Shown: positions 35,860-48,818, counted from the stretch's first letter. The stretch is 64,000 bases of DNA from Torreya grandis (GCA_037957365.1 JARHVA010000349.1:206501-270500), one strand, 5' to 3'. The notes: generated by a model from the sequence alone, not told the origin. Numbers and translations: made by a program.

Positions 35860-37430
35860 TTGGATAAGTTGGTTCAATGTGTGAAGAATCAAAACGTCCC
35901 TGCAAGACAAGATGTTAGAAAGGTGACTCGTGATCCCCCAAGGAACACGTCCATCCCAAACAATCTTGTTATTACTCCTGCTGCTCCTGGGAAGATAGAA
36001 CCATTTTGTCTCCTTGCTGATAAATGGACATCAGTGGAACAATTGCATCATAGACTCAGGTGCATCTGACAATGTCATGCCTGCCAAAATAGCTGAATCC
36101 CTTGGTCTCACACTGACCAAGACATTTGGGAGATGTTTTTCCATGGAGAACAAACAAGTGCCACTGCTGAGACAAATCAAGGACGCCCAATTTGCGTTTG
36201 CAGCATTCCCGAACAAGGGGATCAAGATGACAATCCTGGTGGCCGACGTCCCAGCCTCATACGGCATTCTTCTTGGGCGAGATTTCTGCAAGGATGTTGG
36301 TGGAGAATTGAGCATAGACCTGTTTGAGTCTGAGGAGAGGATCCCTATCAAAGGCATCATGCAGAGATTGCTAACTGAGAAAGAAGCAAAATATGTTGTC
36401 ACCCAAATGTCAGTACTTGAAGCTCAAATTCTGTTTGAGTTTTCACGCAGAGATAATTATTTTCTGTCTACTGCAGACGTTCCTATTACAGCAGACGAAA
36501 ATCCTGTAGGCGGCGATCCAAAAATTGATTCAAATAAGACATCAGAGGAATTGGTAGGGCACAGTACAGATGAAAAAGGATCTTCCATCTCTAATAAAGA
36601 AAAATTTGATAGAAGATCAGTTTCTGATGATGTTTGGATCCTGAAATTTGATGGCAGCAATTCTCCTATCGGTGTTGGAGCCGGGACTGTGTTGATATCT
36701 CTTTAAAGAGATATTTTTCCTTCATACAAGTTGCAGTTCAGCAACACCAACACTGTCGAGTATGAATCTTTGTTACTCGGGTTGAAGGCAGCTCAAAACA
36801 GAGGTGTTAAACTCCTTCATGCTAAAAGAGATGCTGAACTGATGGTTTGTCAGGTGAGGAACCTATGTCAAACCAAAAACAAAAGATTGCGCCATTACCG
36901 CAATCCGGTATGGGACTGTCTTGAAAGTTTTGATGCTTTCAATATATTTGCAGTACCCAGAGAGCTTCATGATCGTGCAAATTCATCAGCTATCCCTACA
37001 ACCCTCTTGGTTCTTCACCAAGATTTCAAAGATAATAGATACACTATCAAACTGGTTTTTCGACCAAGTGTGCCTGATAATGCCAACCATTGGCAGGAGT
37101 TTGGTGCTGACCATCAAATCATGTGCTTCACTGGACCAGAAGAGCAACAAGCTATGGTAGTGGACCATACTGCTGCGCGCCAATGTTAGGAAAAGGAACT
37201 CTTCGCCAAGAAAGCAAGGATTTATGGTTTTCAGATTGGAGACCATGTCTTGCCATGGAGCAAGAAGAGAGAACCAAAAGGAGTGCACAAAAAATGCGAT
37301 TCCTGGTGGAGAGTTCCATTCGCCCATCACCGATTCTAGGGAGAAAATGATTTCTTGCTAGTTTATTAGGACGAAACGCCATTTTTATTGTCTCACAGTG
37401 GGCAGCATCTGACGCACTTCAATCCTTGAA
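35860..37430 (+). pseudogene. protease, RNase H-like domain and integrase tail
   Basis: After a frameshift near 36010 the frame carries NNCIIDSGASDNVMPAKIAE, an intact DSGA aspartic-protease site, and ASYGILLGRDFC, a flap and ILG block. About 100 residues later it enters WILKFDGSNSPIGVGAGTVL, the first strand of a Tat-type additional RNase H. EYESLLLGLKAAQNRGVKLL and RDAEL supply the remaining acidic residues, with a stop at 36704. The typical trailing block FRPSVPDNANHWQEFG follows. After 37187 the integrase C-terminal part FQIGDHVLPWSKKREPKG appears with no zinc or DDE domain before it. Confidence 0.85.
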
Positions 37431-37622
37431 GTATCAAGTGACATCAGCTGTACATATGTATATTTGTAGTTTTTAGTTTTGTTTTGTGCTTTTCGTTTTC
37501 ATTTTTGGCGCCTTTCTTTTTTGAGTAGCATGGCATACTTGAAGACACTGGAGATTCTGGTTTCTACTCCCCTCAGCTATTCCAAGTTTTTAACTAAAGG
37601 AAGTTCCCCAACTGAAGCCAGC

Positions 37623-40214
37623 TGTTGTTCCCAAAATCTGTCTCTCATTTTTGAGACAACATAAGAACTATTTTGGTCCTGCAGACCAAAATTATCTCTT
37701 CCCTTCTCAAAAAATTGTTCTGAGCATTCAAATTCTTCATTATTCAAGCTTTTTCAGTTAAGGGACTAGCAGGTTCAACAGGTTCAACGGCCTCAACGGG
37801 TGAGCTCTCTCTCAAAGGAACAAGTTCCCACCACTTAAGCAATTTCAAGATAGGTTCAACGCCTTGGTTCAACCAAAAATATCCATCGGCAAGCTTCAAA
37901 CAAAGGATTGAACCATTGAACCATTGAAACCCGCTTCCGAAAGGTTCAATGGGTTCAAAAGTTCAACGGCGTCGGAAGACTTAAAAGAAAAGAAGGCTTC
38001 AAAGAACAAAGAAATGAACCATTGAACCGTTGAACCTTGAACCAAAATGGTTCAACGGGTTCAATGGGTTCGAAGAGATCAAAAGACTTAGAAGAAAAGA
38101 AGGCTTCAAACGCAAGATTGAACCGTTAAACCAAAGTTGGTTCAATCGGTCGGTTCAAAGAACTGCCCCAAAATTGAAAGAACAAGTGCCCTTGCGGAGG
38201 GCAGTGAACTAAAGGCAGGTGCCCTCTCGGAGGGCAGGGAACATTGGTTCAAAGATCAAAGAGAAGGCCGAAAGGGTAAGGTTTCCTTCGGATTTTTGTC
38301 CGAAGAAATTACCAAGTAAAGGAACCAAAAGAGTTCCTTCGAAAAGATTTTCCGCGGAAGAATTTCACAAAGACAAGGCGAATTCTTTCGGACAAAAAAG
38401 TCCGAAGGAATTCGCCCGAAAAAAAAAGCCCGAAGAAAAGCGGACGAAGTAAAGGAAAGGTTTCCTTCGGACAAAATGTCCGAAGGAATTAACCCGAAGA
38501 CCACCCGAAGGACCCCGAAGGGCAGATACCCTTGAGGGGGGCTCTCGGCACCAAAAAAAATGGACCTTTCCAAAGACCCGAAGGGACGCCTTCCCTTCGG
38601 GGTGTTCCAAAGACAAAAAGCCGAAGGAATTTCAAGGCTTCAAAGAGACTTAGAAAAATAAAGGAAGCAATGGAACAAAGAATGAACCAATGAACTGATT
38701 GAACCTTGAACCAAAAGAGTTCAAAGTTCAATGGTTCACAGGTTCAACGATTCAAAGAAAGCTCCAAGCAAAGGAAGGAAACGGATGATTCCAGAGACCA
38801 GTTCAAAGGGATGGTTCAACCAAAGAGCAAGGAAGCGATTGAACCAAGGAGCTGAAAAAGATCGCTTGAACCGTTGAACCATTGAACCAATGAACTTTCA
38901 CAGATTCAAAGGTTCATGGTTCAATATGGTTCAAACAACCGGCAACCATTGAAGTTCCCATGGACGTCAAATTTAAGGTAATGGAATATCCGTTAAATTT
39001 CAAATATAGCGTGAAACTTGAAGGATGAACCAAGGGCCCAATTGAAGAGGATAGCCCGAGAGCTCCAATTGCAACAGGAAGGAAGAGAAGGCTACAACAG
39101 ATATTAAAATATCTATGAGTTACTTTCGGTAGGTGAAACAGTTCACCAAGTAGTCATCTGAGCGCACCAAATCAAGGATGCCCCTGTTTTTTTCCATGAA
39201 GGCAAAAGTGGACAGCTGCGCAAATAAGAAGGAAAGGACCAGGCGGTCTATACTTTGAAGGAGACATATAAGATAAATTGGCACGCCACAGTTAAGGCCG
39301 ATGCACTATTCCAAGCATGGCCCCTTGACAGAATTGAAAATGCATTCAAGGCATTGACCGCAGCATGGGCCGTTTCATGGAACAAAACGCCAATCCTTTC
39401 TTGGTGCTATATATTGTAAACTCTTGTTTTATGCAAAAAGAGATCTTTCCATTATAGAAACGAAACTCTGCCAAAATTGAGAAGCGATTACTGAGACTTT
39501 GAGCTCAGATTGTTCATCATATTTCTTTGTTTGAATGAGAAAGCAAGTTACTTTCAGAGTTTGCGCTGTTATAGCTTGTGTCATTTTAGGAGATTGTTTT
39601 TATGTCCGTTTCCTGAATGTGTTCTTGTCCATTTTATTGAAATAAGCAGAACTAGTGAAAGTAATCAGGAAGGTGTCTGGAAGCCAACTGTGGAGAGACT
39701 TTATACTGTTTACAATTGCCTTTAGTGTGTTTTTAGTTTTTTTTCTGTGTGAAGGATATTGGGACGACTTTGTGCCCCCATTATTCTTCATATTTCACTC
39801 TTTGGGGCAGTTGAGGTGGAGACTTTGTATTGCACCTCATCCTGCTAGTTATTGCGCCCTTGTTACCTGTTGGTTACCCCCCAAAAAGAACTCCTGTGCC
39901 CTACTGCAAGACCACTTCTGAAAGAAGAGAAGTGCCTTCAATATTATCACCAGATTTTCTCCTTTGTCTGTGAACATCATCTCTGAAAAAAAAAGAGATG
40001 GATGGTGTAGTCTTACCCCTGAGTGTTATTTTTTGCTTATATATATAGTATATAGCTCCTAATATTTATAGGGAACCTCCCCTTGATGAGAGGAGAGATT
40101 TGTCCACCTCTGATGTAGTAAACCTGCACATTTGGCCGACCAATCTCCCTGTGCTGTGGTTGAAGAGACCTATTTTGCTCATTAGTTAGCTGGTTACAAA
40201 ATATTCACCCAACA
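37623..40214 (+). repeat. 3' LTR (2592 bp)
   Basis: This LTR matches 31512-34150 throughout and ends TTCACCCAACA. The 47-bp length difference is largely due to a shorter TA run (about 40040-40054) and small deletions in the heptamer field. Confidence 0.92.
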
Positions 40215-40219
40215 CAACG

Positions 40220-41129
40220 TTCACTCACAGAAAGACCGGTGAATCCCTTCCTATAATGATATTCAAGATAATTACATTTTCATCAAGTAAATATTTTTCA
40301 GCAATGAATTTTAAGAGTTTTCACAAGTTGAACAATTATTTGCAAAAATAATCGCTAAATCTGTATAAGAAATAACCAATCTTCAAGTAGTTTACTCTCT
40401 CTGCAAGATTAACTAAAACTGCAGACATAAATGCCCAAGCAAGCAATCAAGCCAAACATAGAATTTTTTTTTTTTTAAATTTATACTAAATCAGATTTTT
40501 CAAAAGAAAAGTAAAACAACAAAGAAAATATGTTTTTCAAGTTTATAAGAAAAGCATCTTTATTCTGATCAGAATCAGATTAAAGAAGAATTGGTTGAAA
40601 CAGTCATATACCAACATTATTTTGTGCTTCTCCTTACCTCCTTAAATTTGCCAACACAAGGTCAAAAATCCAGCACCAGTAACACCTCTAAAAGTCATAT
40701 TTTTTTCTTAAAGATTGAAAAATGCAACAAAAAACAAAGACAATGGAACTTTATGTACTTGATAGCATAGACATTTGTACAGTAAATGTTGACAATTCTT
40801 CCATAGGCCAAAAAATTGTCAACCTTACTATTCGGAAGACGGTCTTATGGGTACCAGTTCGTCTTGTGAATCAGTTTTGGGTACTAAATAATGAAAAGGA
40901 AAAGGTTTTGAAAAGTTCAATCAAGCCTAAATGCATACCTACATCTACCCAAGGAGCCATCTACAGCAAGGTATCAGCCAAGGAAAGAGCTTACAAGCCT
41001 GTAGGTTCGCTTATGAATGAAGGCGAGTGTTTTCTTTCGGACACCTACGGAATACAGGTTTGTTTTTCAGACTTACAACGACTACTCCCAAGTGTTTTAT
41101 TTCCAAAGTGTTGTCTTCTCAAAATTCTG
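40220..41129. other. intron 1 between elements; unassigned
   Basis: Contains a 138-codon open frame (40722-41138, plus) without any domain I recognise. It runs into the hairpin-rich zone to the right and may be part of a retroelement LTR rather than a gene. Confidence 0.35.
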
Positions 41130-42240
41130 TCGGGCTAAGAGATGGACAATTTCCTCGGACTTTTTGTCTGAGAGAAAAGATTTTTCAAAAGACTTGGGAG
41201 AAGTCCGAGAGAATTCCAAAGGGACAAATTTACAAAGTATTCAATTCCTTCGGACTTTTTGTCCGAAGGAATTAAGGAGACAAAAAACCTGGTTTCCCTA
41301 CAAAAAGCCCGGGTGCCCTACAAAAAACTTGGGTGTCCTTCAATTCTTCTGAAAACCCAGTACCAGAGAGACACAAGCCCTTGCGGAGGGCACTTGGTCG
41401 GTGACAGGGCCTTTCCAACTTTCCCGAAGGGCACAAAAGGACACAAGCCCTTGAGGAGGGCACTTGGTCGGTGGCAAGACCTTTGCATTTTTATTGAAGG
41501 AGCTTCATGAAAACACAAAGGAGACTAATTCCTTCAGACTTTTTGTCCAAAGGAATTCCTTCGGACAAAAAGTCTGAAGAAATTAGGGACAAAGGAAAAT
41601 CCGATGGAAAATACACAAATGCAAAAGAGAACAAAATTGGAGGAAGAATATCCTTCGGACAAAAAGTTCGAAGGAAGTCCTTTCGACTTTTTGTCTGAAA
41701 GATTAATTCAGAAAAATGCAAATAGATAAAGTCCGCAAAAATCCGAAGGAACACAAAAGCCCACAGGAAAGTGAGAAGACAGAAATCCGAAGGACACAAA
41801 AAGCCCACGGGAAAGTGAGAAAACATAAGTCCGAAGGAAATGCAACCAAGAATAAATTCGGGAAAATTGGCAAGGAAAAGGTCCGAGGAAATCAAGACAA
41901 AGCCAAGACAGAAATTAAAGCCAGGGGCAGACAATTTTTCAAGAAGAAATTCGCAGATAACAAAAAGTCCGAGAGAATATAGCCCGAGGAAATACAATCA
42001 AGGTAAGGCTAGGGAGATAAACAAAAAAGTCCGTGGGAAAAATTTGTCAAATGAAAATTCCGAAGAAAATCAAAGGGAATAAGCCAAGAAGGAAATCCAA
42101 AAGGTCCGCAGAAAAACAAATCTCCGCAGAAAATAAAAGTCAAGGTGAAGTCAACGAATAGCCAAGAAATAGAAAAACCACAAACAGGGAAGAGAAATGC
42201 ATGCACAGGAAATAAGGAAACCAAGAACGAAAAGTCGACG
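41130..42240 (+). repeat. hairpin-rich repeat zone related to the 31.5-kb LTRs
   Basis: At least five copies of a TTCCTTCGGAC-T5-GTCCGAAGGAA hairpin occur between 41140 and 41705, the best at 41243-41273. Two GCCCTTGMGGAGGGC units (about 41380 and 41450) share the following ACTTGGTCGG. The same two motif types occur in the LTRs of the 31512-40214 element, so this is probably a diverged LTR of a related family. Its borders were not found. Confidence 0.6.
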
Positions 42241-45200
42241 AACAATTCAGTCTAAATATGTCTCACTCATGCAAGCAAGGGCTATTTTTGGCAGATTGAT
42301 AAGTTTCAATTGACTATTTGTTTTGTTCATGGTTTGACTAGTCATTCTCATGCATCTGAAGGTCCAACTCAGCGTCAAGCCGAGTTTCTTAGTCTAAGTT
42401 TGGCACCGTTTTCAAGGAAAAATGATTGTTTTCTCGATCCGACAGCTCAAGAGGAGTCTATTTTTGACAATTGGCGTAATCTTCCATGCAAAGGAGAAGT
42501 TGACTTTCAACAGGCCCACCATCCATTTATCAAACGCCAAGGAGCTTCATGCAACGACAAAGGAAAAATATATTTTATGGGAGCGCAAAGTTGGTCTTGA
42601 GTTAATCGAAGTTGATCTTCCTCTTCTATTTTCCAATGTCAATCTCTTGGCTTTTGTAATTTTCTATATTAATGGCTTTTCAGCCTTAGATTTTTTCATC
42701 CCTCTCTTGGCAAGACCAAACTCTGCCATTGGTGAGTTGTGTAACCTCTTCAATCAATAGGACTGTACTTTCAGATTTCAAGTGCTGGCATAGTGTATAT
42801 TCATTTAGTAATTAGCATGTGGTAGATTTCTCTCCCTTCCCAAATTCTGATTCGTACCTAGTTGCTTGCTTATCATATTATGCAGGTCATGTTCAGTGTT
42901 CTTTATGTCTTTTGTTGAAGTTGTAAGTGGATGTTAGGTGGCTGCAAAGTGTCTTGTATCAGACCTCTCTCCATCGTTTTCCCTCATGTTTTGGTCATTG
43001 GATCGAACCTTCTCATGAAATATTTATGCATAGTGATCAATTGCAATAAAAGGTCTTCTTTTTCCCTTGTTTGATTCAGTGTTTAGGGTTCCAAGTAGAG
43101 TGGATCAACGTTTTGGTGTATCACCATTATTAGGTAGGATTTCCTTTTCAAGTTTTTTTCTCCCTTTTCCATGGTAGATTCGCAGCACAGAGTAGAGATC
43201 CATTGATACATCTTATAGGAACCAACGTTCTCTGGAGGTTCTTCTCACCATTGAGGCACCCACCCTCATTAGAAGATCTCATTGTTTCAACTGGATAGAG
43301 GATTGGCCATTTCATGCACGTCTTCGATTCAGGGTGCAGCTCCAGGTTGACAACAATAAACAAGCATTGAGTAACAATTAATGAGGTCCCATTACACAAG
43401 ATTTTCCACTTTTTACATCGTTTGAAAATGATGGTTGAAGAGAAAGTATGTTAGGTATGTTGTTTGTGGAACCAAATGGGGGAAATCTCTTCTTGCAAAA
43501 GGTTCAAAAGGAAGGAACATGGAAGAGATCATTCTAACAATAATGTTCAACAAGGTGTAGCTCGATTTTTAAAAATGTGCAAATCAATTGATCATATTTT
43601 AAGCAGGTATGATGACAACGCCCCTTGTATACGCTTTGTTGATGTCAACATGGACCTTTGTAAGAAATCCGCTTCACATACAATCAATAATGTGGACGAT
43701 TATTATGGTGATATACACAAAAAATGGATGACAGTAGATGGCAATTGATGCAACATGCTATTTTGGCTCTAAACTATTTGGGATGGAGAAATTGAAAATA
43801 AGGTCATGAGTGGCATCTATGAATTCACCAAGGAATTGCATCTAGATGTATCCTTGAAAGGAAGTCAAAGAATAACTTGGTGCATAAAGGTTAGAAACAG
43901 AGATATTTAGAAGGAAGAACCAAGGATGATAGGAGTCATGGCGCTTTGAGGATCTTTGAGGATCATGGTCATGTTTCCTTCAAAAATTTGCACGATAACT
44001 GAGTCGGGGAGCAATGAAAGGATATAGAGTAGCTACAATGATGTTCACCCCAGGAAACGAAACCTGTTATTATCTAGAAATTAGGGAGACAAGTGATTAT
44101 GGTCAAAGCAATTCGCAATTGACTACATGCTTTGTGGAAAAAACTCATCTAATTCTTTTAACCCACAGCTCATGTTTGTTCAATGTTTCGGAAGATCAAG
44201 ATGAGATACATTGATCTCCACAAGCACCAATCATGACTAATGTTTTCATTGTATGAAGTGCTCTGAATAATTTAGAGATTTATGACGCAGAAAGTAAGGC
44301 AAAGGACTAAGTGTTGAAATCGTATTTCTTATTTTAGCTATTTTATTTAATTGTGTAAAACTTCAAATATTTATTGCCCGAATGCATCCTCAATTCAACC
44401 CATTCAACACCTGACCAGAAGAATTGCCCCCATTCATTATCACTATTTCATACCAACTCAACACCCATTCCCCAAATATGATACTGTTCATACCAATTCA
44501 ATACTTGACCATACTTGTATTTCGCCGGTCGGATTGTAATTGCTGGATTTTCGACCACCCCTGCATTCTGCCTAATTGTAATTGCTGGATACTAAAATAG
44601 TATTTCAATTGAATTGTCATGTTTAAGATTTCTTTATTCATATAAGTGAATGGATTATCGTTGGTCAAATGCCTAAAGGCCCTCCTCTCCCTCCTTCATC
44701 GGAAGAGCCCACCAATATATCTTTTATTCAGTCATGAGTAGGGGTAATCATCGTTATGTTTTCAGCTCGAACTTCAACCATGTGCGTTCCAGCCGGTCCA
44801 CTGTGTTGTGTTGCAAAATTGATTATGACCGACAATAACTTTGCAGATATTGCATGGGAGAAGAGATTCCTAGATATTTATTGGGTGGAGAATTAACCTC
44901 TCCTTGACTTCAACAATCACTTCACCATTCATTCTAGCAGCTTGAACCTTATAATAGTTGTCTGAACCATCCATCCATAGTTTTTGGTGTCATGAGCATT
45001 GCATTATCATTCACCCCTTGGCCTCCTCTGGAGTGGAAGGATTTAATCAAACCTTCGCATGTACGCTTTGATGGGAAATTATGTCTAATAGCTTTGGCAA
45101 GAGAGGATGCCCCTTATACATGTTGCACGATTCACATCATGTTATGAATATGATACGATAGACCACCCCATTCGAAAGGTGACACCCCATTCTTTTCATT

Positions 45201-46697
45201 CATGGTAGCTATGTCACAAAGTACATTGAACTTTATTGAAAAAGTTCAAACTTTGTCGAGCCTAAACTCGAACTTTATTCATTATTTTTACATGAGAATT
45301 TTTTGACGTGCTTTTGTATTATTTTATAAATATGTGTATATATATGCACACTAACTAAAAGCAGAGGACGGAAAGCTCTCTCCACTCTGTCCCTCTGACA
45401 TATTTATGCATTTCTTTTAGAAAATAAAAATGATATAAAAATTATTTTGTTTGAACTTAAAGGCGTTTTTTTATTCAAACTTTATCCATTCACAAACTTG
45501 AACTGAACTTTAATCTCATTGAACATGAACTCAGACTCGACCCTTGTGACTTAGCATGGGAAGCATCCATCCACATAAATAACAATGAGAGAACTTCCCT
45601 CGTGCCAATGTAAGGGAATTTAGGCACTATCGAGGCTATCCCCAAATTTGTCAAGACCTCACTAAATTCGATTATTGACCAATTGACTAACTACTCAACC
45701 GGAGCAACACACAGTACATATAAAGGGTCAAGGGCATTTATGTATACCACCATATCCCCCTCGGTCAAGTAACACATGAAATGAGTAGGTTGAGCAATTA
45801 GCCATTGCTCACACCTTGAGTGTATGTGATATATTTTCAGACTAATATAATGTAAAGACAAATGCAATGATTAACATCATATTTATAAATTATATTTAAA
45901 TTATTATACATTATCTGACTTCTTTTTCTTACATTCACAGCGTCATAAAATGCATGTGAATTACATACTCCTAGCCCACTATAAACGTAGGAAGTTGGGT
46001 ACTCCATGGATAATAACAAATAACAGGTTGCTTAAGTGAAAAGAAAATAGTCGAAATGAATGAAAATTAGAGTATGCCAAAGGAAACAAATGAATTGAAA
46101 TCATAGCAAGTTGAGCAGAGCCAATGTGCAATTTTGAAGGAAAACATCAAATAAACACTCCACCTCAACATCCTCAATTTCCGCTGCTAAAATTCATTTT
46201 AGAGGTCGACTGCGACTTTTTATCTTGTTAGTACTTTTAAGGGTTTTTTTTCCAAGTTAATTTTTTTGAACTTTTTAATCAGATATGGATATGGATGTCC
46301 TACATACCATATCTAGCTATATCCAAAACAACCCAATTATGGGTTCTTATCTAGATACGAATAAGTATGGTATCCAAGGCATATCTAAGCCATGTCGTAT
46401 CAATATCACTATCTGGCACATAGATATGTGCGGTGGCTTATCCAACAACACTACCTATGATGTTTTGACACATTTCAAGTCTTCAAGCTTTTCTTTTATA
46501 TTTGCTTTTAATTTGGAAATATGAATTAAGCCAACAATGATCTATCTCTAATTTTTAAAAACTCAATGACAAATATTATTAGTTTTATTTCGCTACATAA
46601 CTTTTTTCAAATTTTATTGGTACCAAATTTGAACTGTAACTCAAATTAGATTAGTTAATAAATGATTGTGACGGTGAGAGTAAGTGCAAGGTCAACC
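42241..46697. other. intron 1, no gene identified
   Basis: Open frames at 42310-42600, 42422-42760, 43464-43748 and 44014-44214 (all plus) lack recognisable domains. Their similar strand and close spacing hint at a decayed element interior. No LTRs, RNA genes or exons were recognised. Confidence 0.4.
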
Positions 46698-46702
46698 TTC
46701 TC

Positions 46703-47810
46703 TGTAATGTTCCCCTTTTGATCATGGAGCCATTGAAGACCCTTAGCCTTGATTTGTTTCCCAAGGGTTAAAGGAAAATGAAAGAAGGAAAAAAAAACTT
46801 TGGGTTTCTTAAGAACATTTCTAAAAGTACTTTATTGTTATAAAGTTAACTTAAGTTGTGGTCTTTTAAGGGTCATGGGTGCCCGAGCCACTTAAGTGGA
46901 TTATGAGTGTTCTTTTTATAATTTGAAAAAAGTATTCCCTCAAATTGGGATGCACCCCTTTGGGGGAGAGTATAAAGGCAAGTGAGGGATCGTGTGAAAA
47001 GGTTATGAATATTATGATATTTGAAATTTTGAGTCTAAGCATGAAAACGCTTAACCAAGGACTTGAAGACAAAACCCTTCAAGGCTAAGGAAGGTTTAGG
47101 GAAGAAAACCCCTACTCCTCATCTAGGGTGGCACTAGTTCAAGTGTTGTAATTGATCATCAAAGGTAGAAGTTACAATTTGGACCCTTCCTAGGGTGTGG
47201 TGATTTGCTTACAAAGTGTGGCAACTAGATCAAGGAGTGTGGCGACTTGGTTTGAGGTCATTTGGCAAGGGTTTGAGGCCATTTCCAAGGCAGTGAACAA
47301 ATATATGTATTGAAGAACCCTTTCACTAGGGCTGTGCTATATTTGGAAGCTTGGAAGCCCTCTTCAAGGGTTTGGTGTGTTGACATGAGCAATTAATTAT
47401 TTAATTGCAGTTGGACGACTTGATTGGGAGGCCCAATTGAGGATTTTTAGGTTATTTCAAGCCTAAATAATATTTTAAATTTTATTATAATTAATTGTGT
47501 ATTTATCCATATTTTTAAGGATATTTTCTAGCATTTTCAAGTTGGAAAAAAGCATAAAAAATTAGTATTTAATTCACTATAATTTTTCTACATGTGGCAC
47601 CAATAGGGCGGAATTGGTTGAATGATTTAATGTCCTAAATTCAATGGAATATTTGCTAAATTGTTACTAGGTTTTGGTAATATTTATTCCACCATTGCGA
47701 GGGTTTTGAATATCTAGGGTTTGTAGTAAAAATTAGAAAAATATTTGTTTTGGCTAGGGTATAGCAAAAATCCCAGATTTCAGTATTTTATCCTATTTTG
47801 GGATATTAAA
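46703..47810 (+). repeat. 5' LTR of element A
   Basis: Begins TGTAATGTTCCCC and ends GGGATATTAAA, where the last bases should read ACA. It aligns along its length with 59985-61075. Confidence 0.9.
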
Positions 47811-47811
47811 A

Positions 47812-47824
47812 TGGTATTAGAGCC
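47812..47824 (+). promoter_or_regulatory. primer-binding site of element A
   Basis: TGGTATTAGAGCC lies one base inside the 5' LTR and differs by one base from the complement of the initiator Met tRNA 3' end. Confidence 0.85.
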
Positions 47825-47967
47825 AATATTTTGAGCAGCTGTGGGGTTTGAAGGATTTCATGTCAAACAATAACATGGGAGATATGGACAGTACAAGGTT
47901 TGAGAAATTCTCTCAAGCTCAGAAAAGAAGGGGCAGCCTTCCATTTAGATTGATTTAATGAAAATTT

Positions 47968-48351
47968 ATGACTTACCCACCCCCTTTCAAGAAAGAGATG
48001 AACCTCGATGATTTTGTGTCATGGAAAAGAGGTAGGGGCGGTTCTCAGGTTGAACATGATGCCTTGGGGAAGATTGCTCTTCCCACATTCGATGGTTCTA
48101 CAAACATTTTAGCTAGGGCATGGATTGATAAGTTAGATACATACCTTACACTTCATCCCATGGAGGTAGAAAAGGCCCTACTATTCATCACAACACATTT
48201 AAAAGGGGCTGCCCATGATTGGTGGCACCATGGGTTGACAACCCAAGGGCATCACCTCATAAACAACTATGAGGAATTCAACAGGACGCTCACTGGGAAG
48301 TTTGGTAGAGTTGATCCAGAGCTTTACTTCGGGGAGTTGGCACACTTGTAG
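47968..48351 (+). pseudogene. gag of element A, 5' part
   Basis: A 127-codon frame contains LGKIALPTFDGSTNILARAWIDK-type sequence, then LHPMEVEKALLFITTHLKGAAHDWWHHGL and EEFNRTLTGKFGR. This is the retrotransposon-gag capsid fold of plant Gypsy elements (PTFDG, A..WW, F...FGR). It stops at 48349 (TAG). The frame is followed by a Lys/Glu-rich stretch but no zinc knuckle. Confidence 0.85.
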
Positions 48352-48389
48352 CGAAGGGGGTTGCAAATAAAAGAAATCAATGACGAAAA

Positions 48390-48818
48390 AATCAAGCACT
48401 TTGGAGCAACTAAGTATTGAAAATTCTGAGTTGCCGAATTCAGAAATTTTTGGGCAACACGAAGTTGTCCAACAAGTTCATGAGCAACAAAGAGAGCAAA
48501 AAGGGAAAGACAAGAATGAAGAAGAATAAAAAAAATTAGAACTCTCCAAGGAAAAGAAAGAGCAAGCTTTACATGAAGGGTGTCAAGCATCCAAGGTTGA
48601 AGTTGTCCCAGTCCTAGATCTAGTGAATCCTCATGCAAACTTTACAAAGTTTAAGCCATCACATGTTGAAAGTAGTGTTATGAGTTCTCCCTTAGTGGTG
48701 AAGGAAGAAGGGGAAATCTTGGAGCATGAGCTAAAGGAAGAAGAAGAATCCATTTGACATGATGATGGAGAACATTTGATGGTCAAAGTCAAATTTTCAG
48801 GTACTATTGTTCATTTTC
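48390..48818 (+). pseudogene. acidic and Lys-rich reading of element A, cut by element B
   Basis: Downstream of gag the plus strand encodes a charged segment (for example KEKKEQALHEGCQ and VKEEGEILEHELKEEEESI) with stops. The final frame, VKVKFSGTIVHF, runs into the B insertion and resumes in the same frame after it at 57165. It is unrecognised. Confidence 0.5.

Larger units (their letters stand above)
31512..40214 (+). mobile_element. 8.7-kb LTR retrotransposon, Tat-like, lacking RT and integrase core
   Basis: The element has LTRs at 31512-34150 and 37623-40214 and is flanked by the perfect 5-bp target duplication CAACG (31507-31511, 40215-40219). The interior runs primer site, gag, protease, then directly an RNase H-like domain of the kind added in the Tat/Ogre lineages, then an integrase tail. 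RT, the normal RNase H and the integrase catalytic core are missing. Stops and frameshifts interrupt gag. By eye the LTRs differ at roughly 4-5% in the stretches compared. It must have been, or have become, dependent on another element's enzymes. Confidence 0.92.

Noticed and set aside
40722..41138. 138-codon open frame as a possible small gene
   Set aside because: No recognisable domain, start context or splice support. It merges into the repeat zone, so I listed the region as unassigned instead of calling a gene.
41491..41997. 168-codon open frame on the minus strand
   Set aside because: It lies wholly in the hairpin-rich repeat zone, is repetitive in composition (Phe, Leu and Ser-rich) and overlaps other long frames on the plus strand. 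It is a by-product of the repeats.
45230..45560. Loose inverted similarity of AACTTGAAC/GTTCAAACT-type segments
   Set aside because: Matches are short, AT-rich and gapped, with no convincing termini or target duplication.
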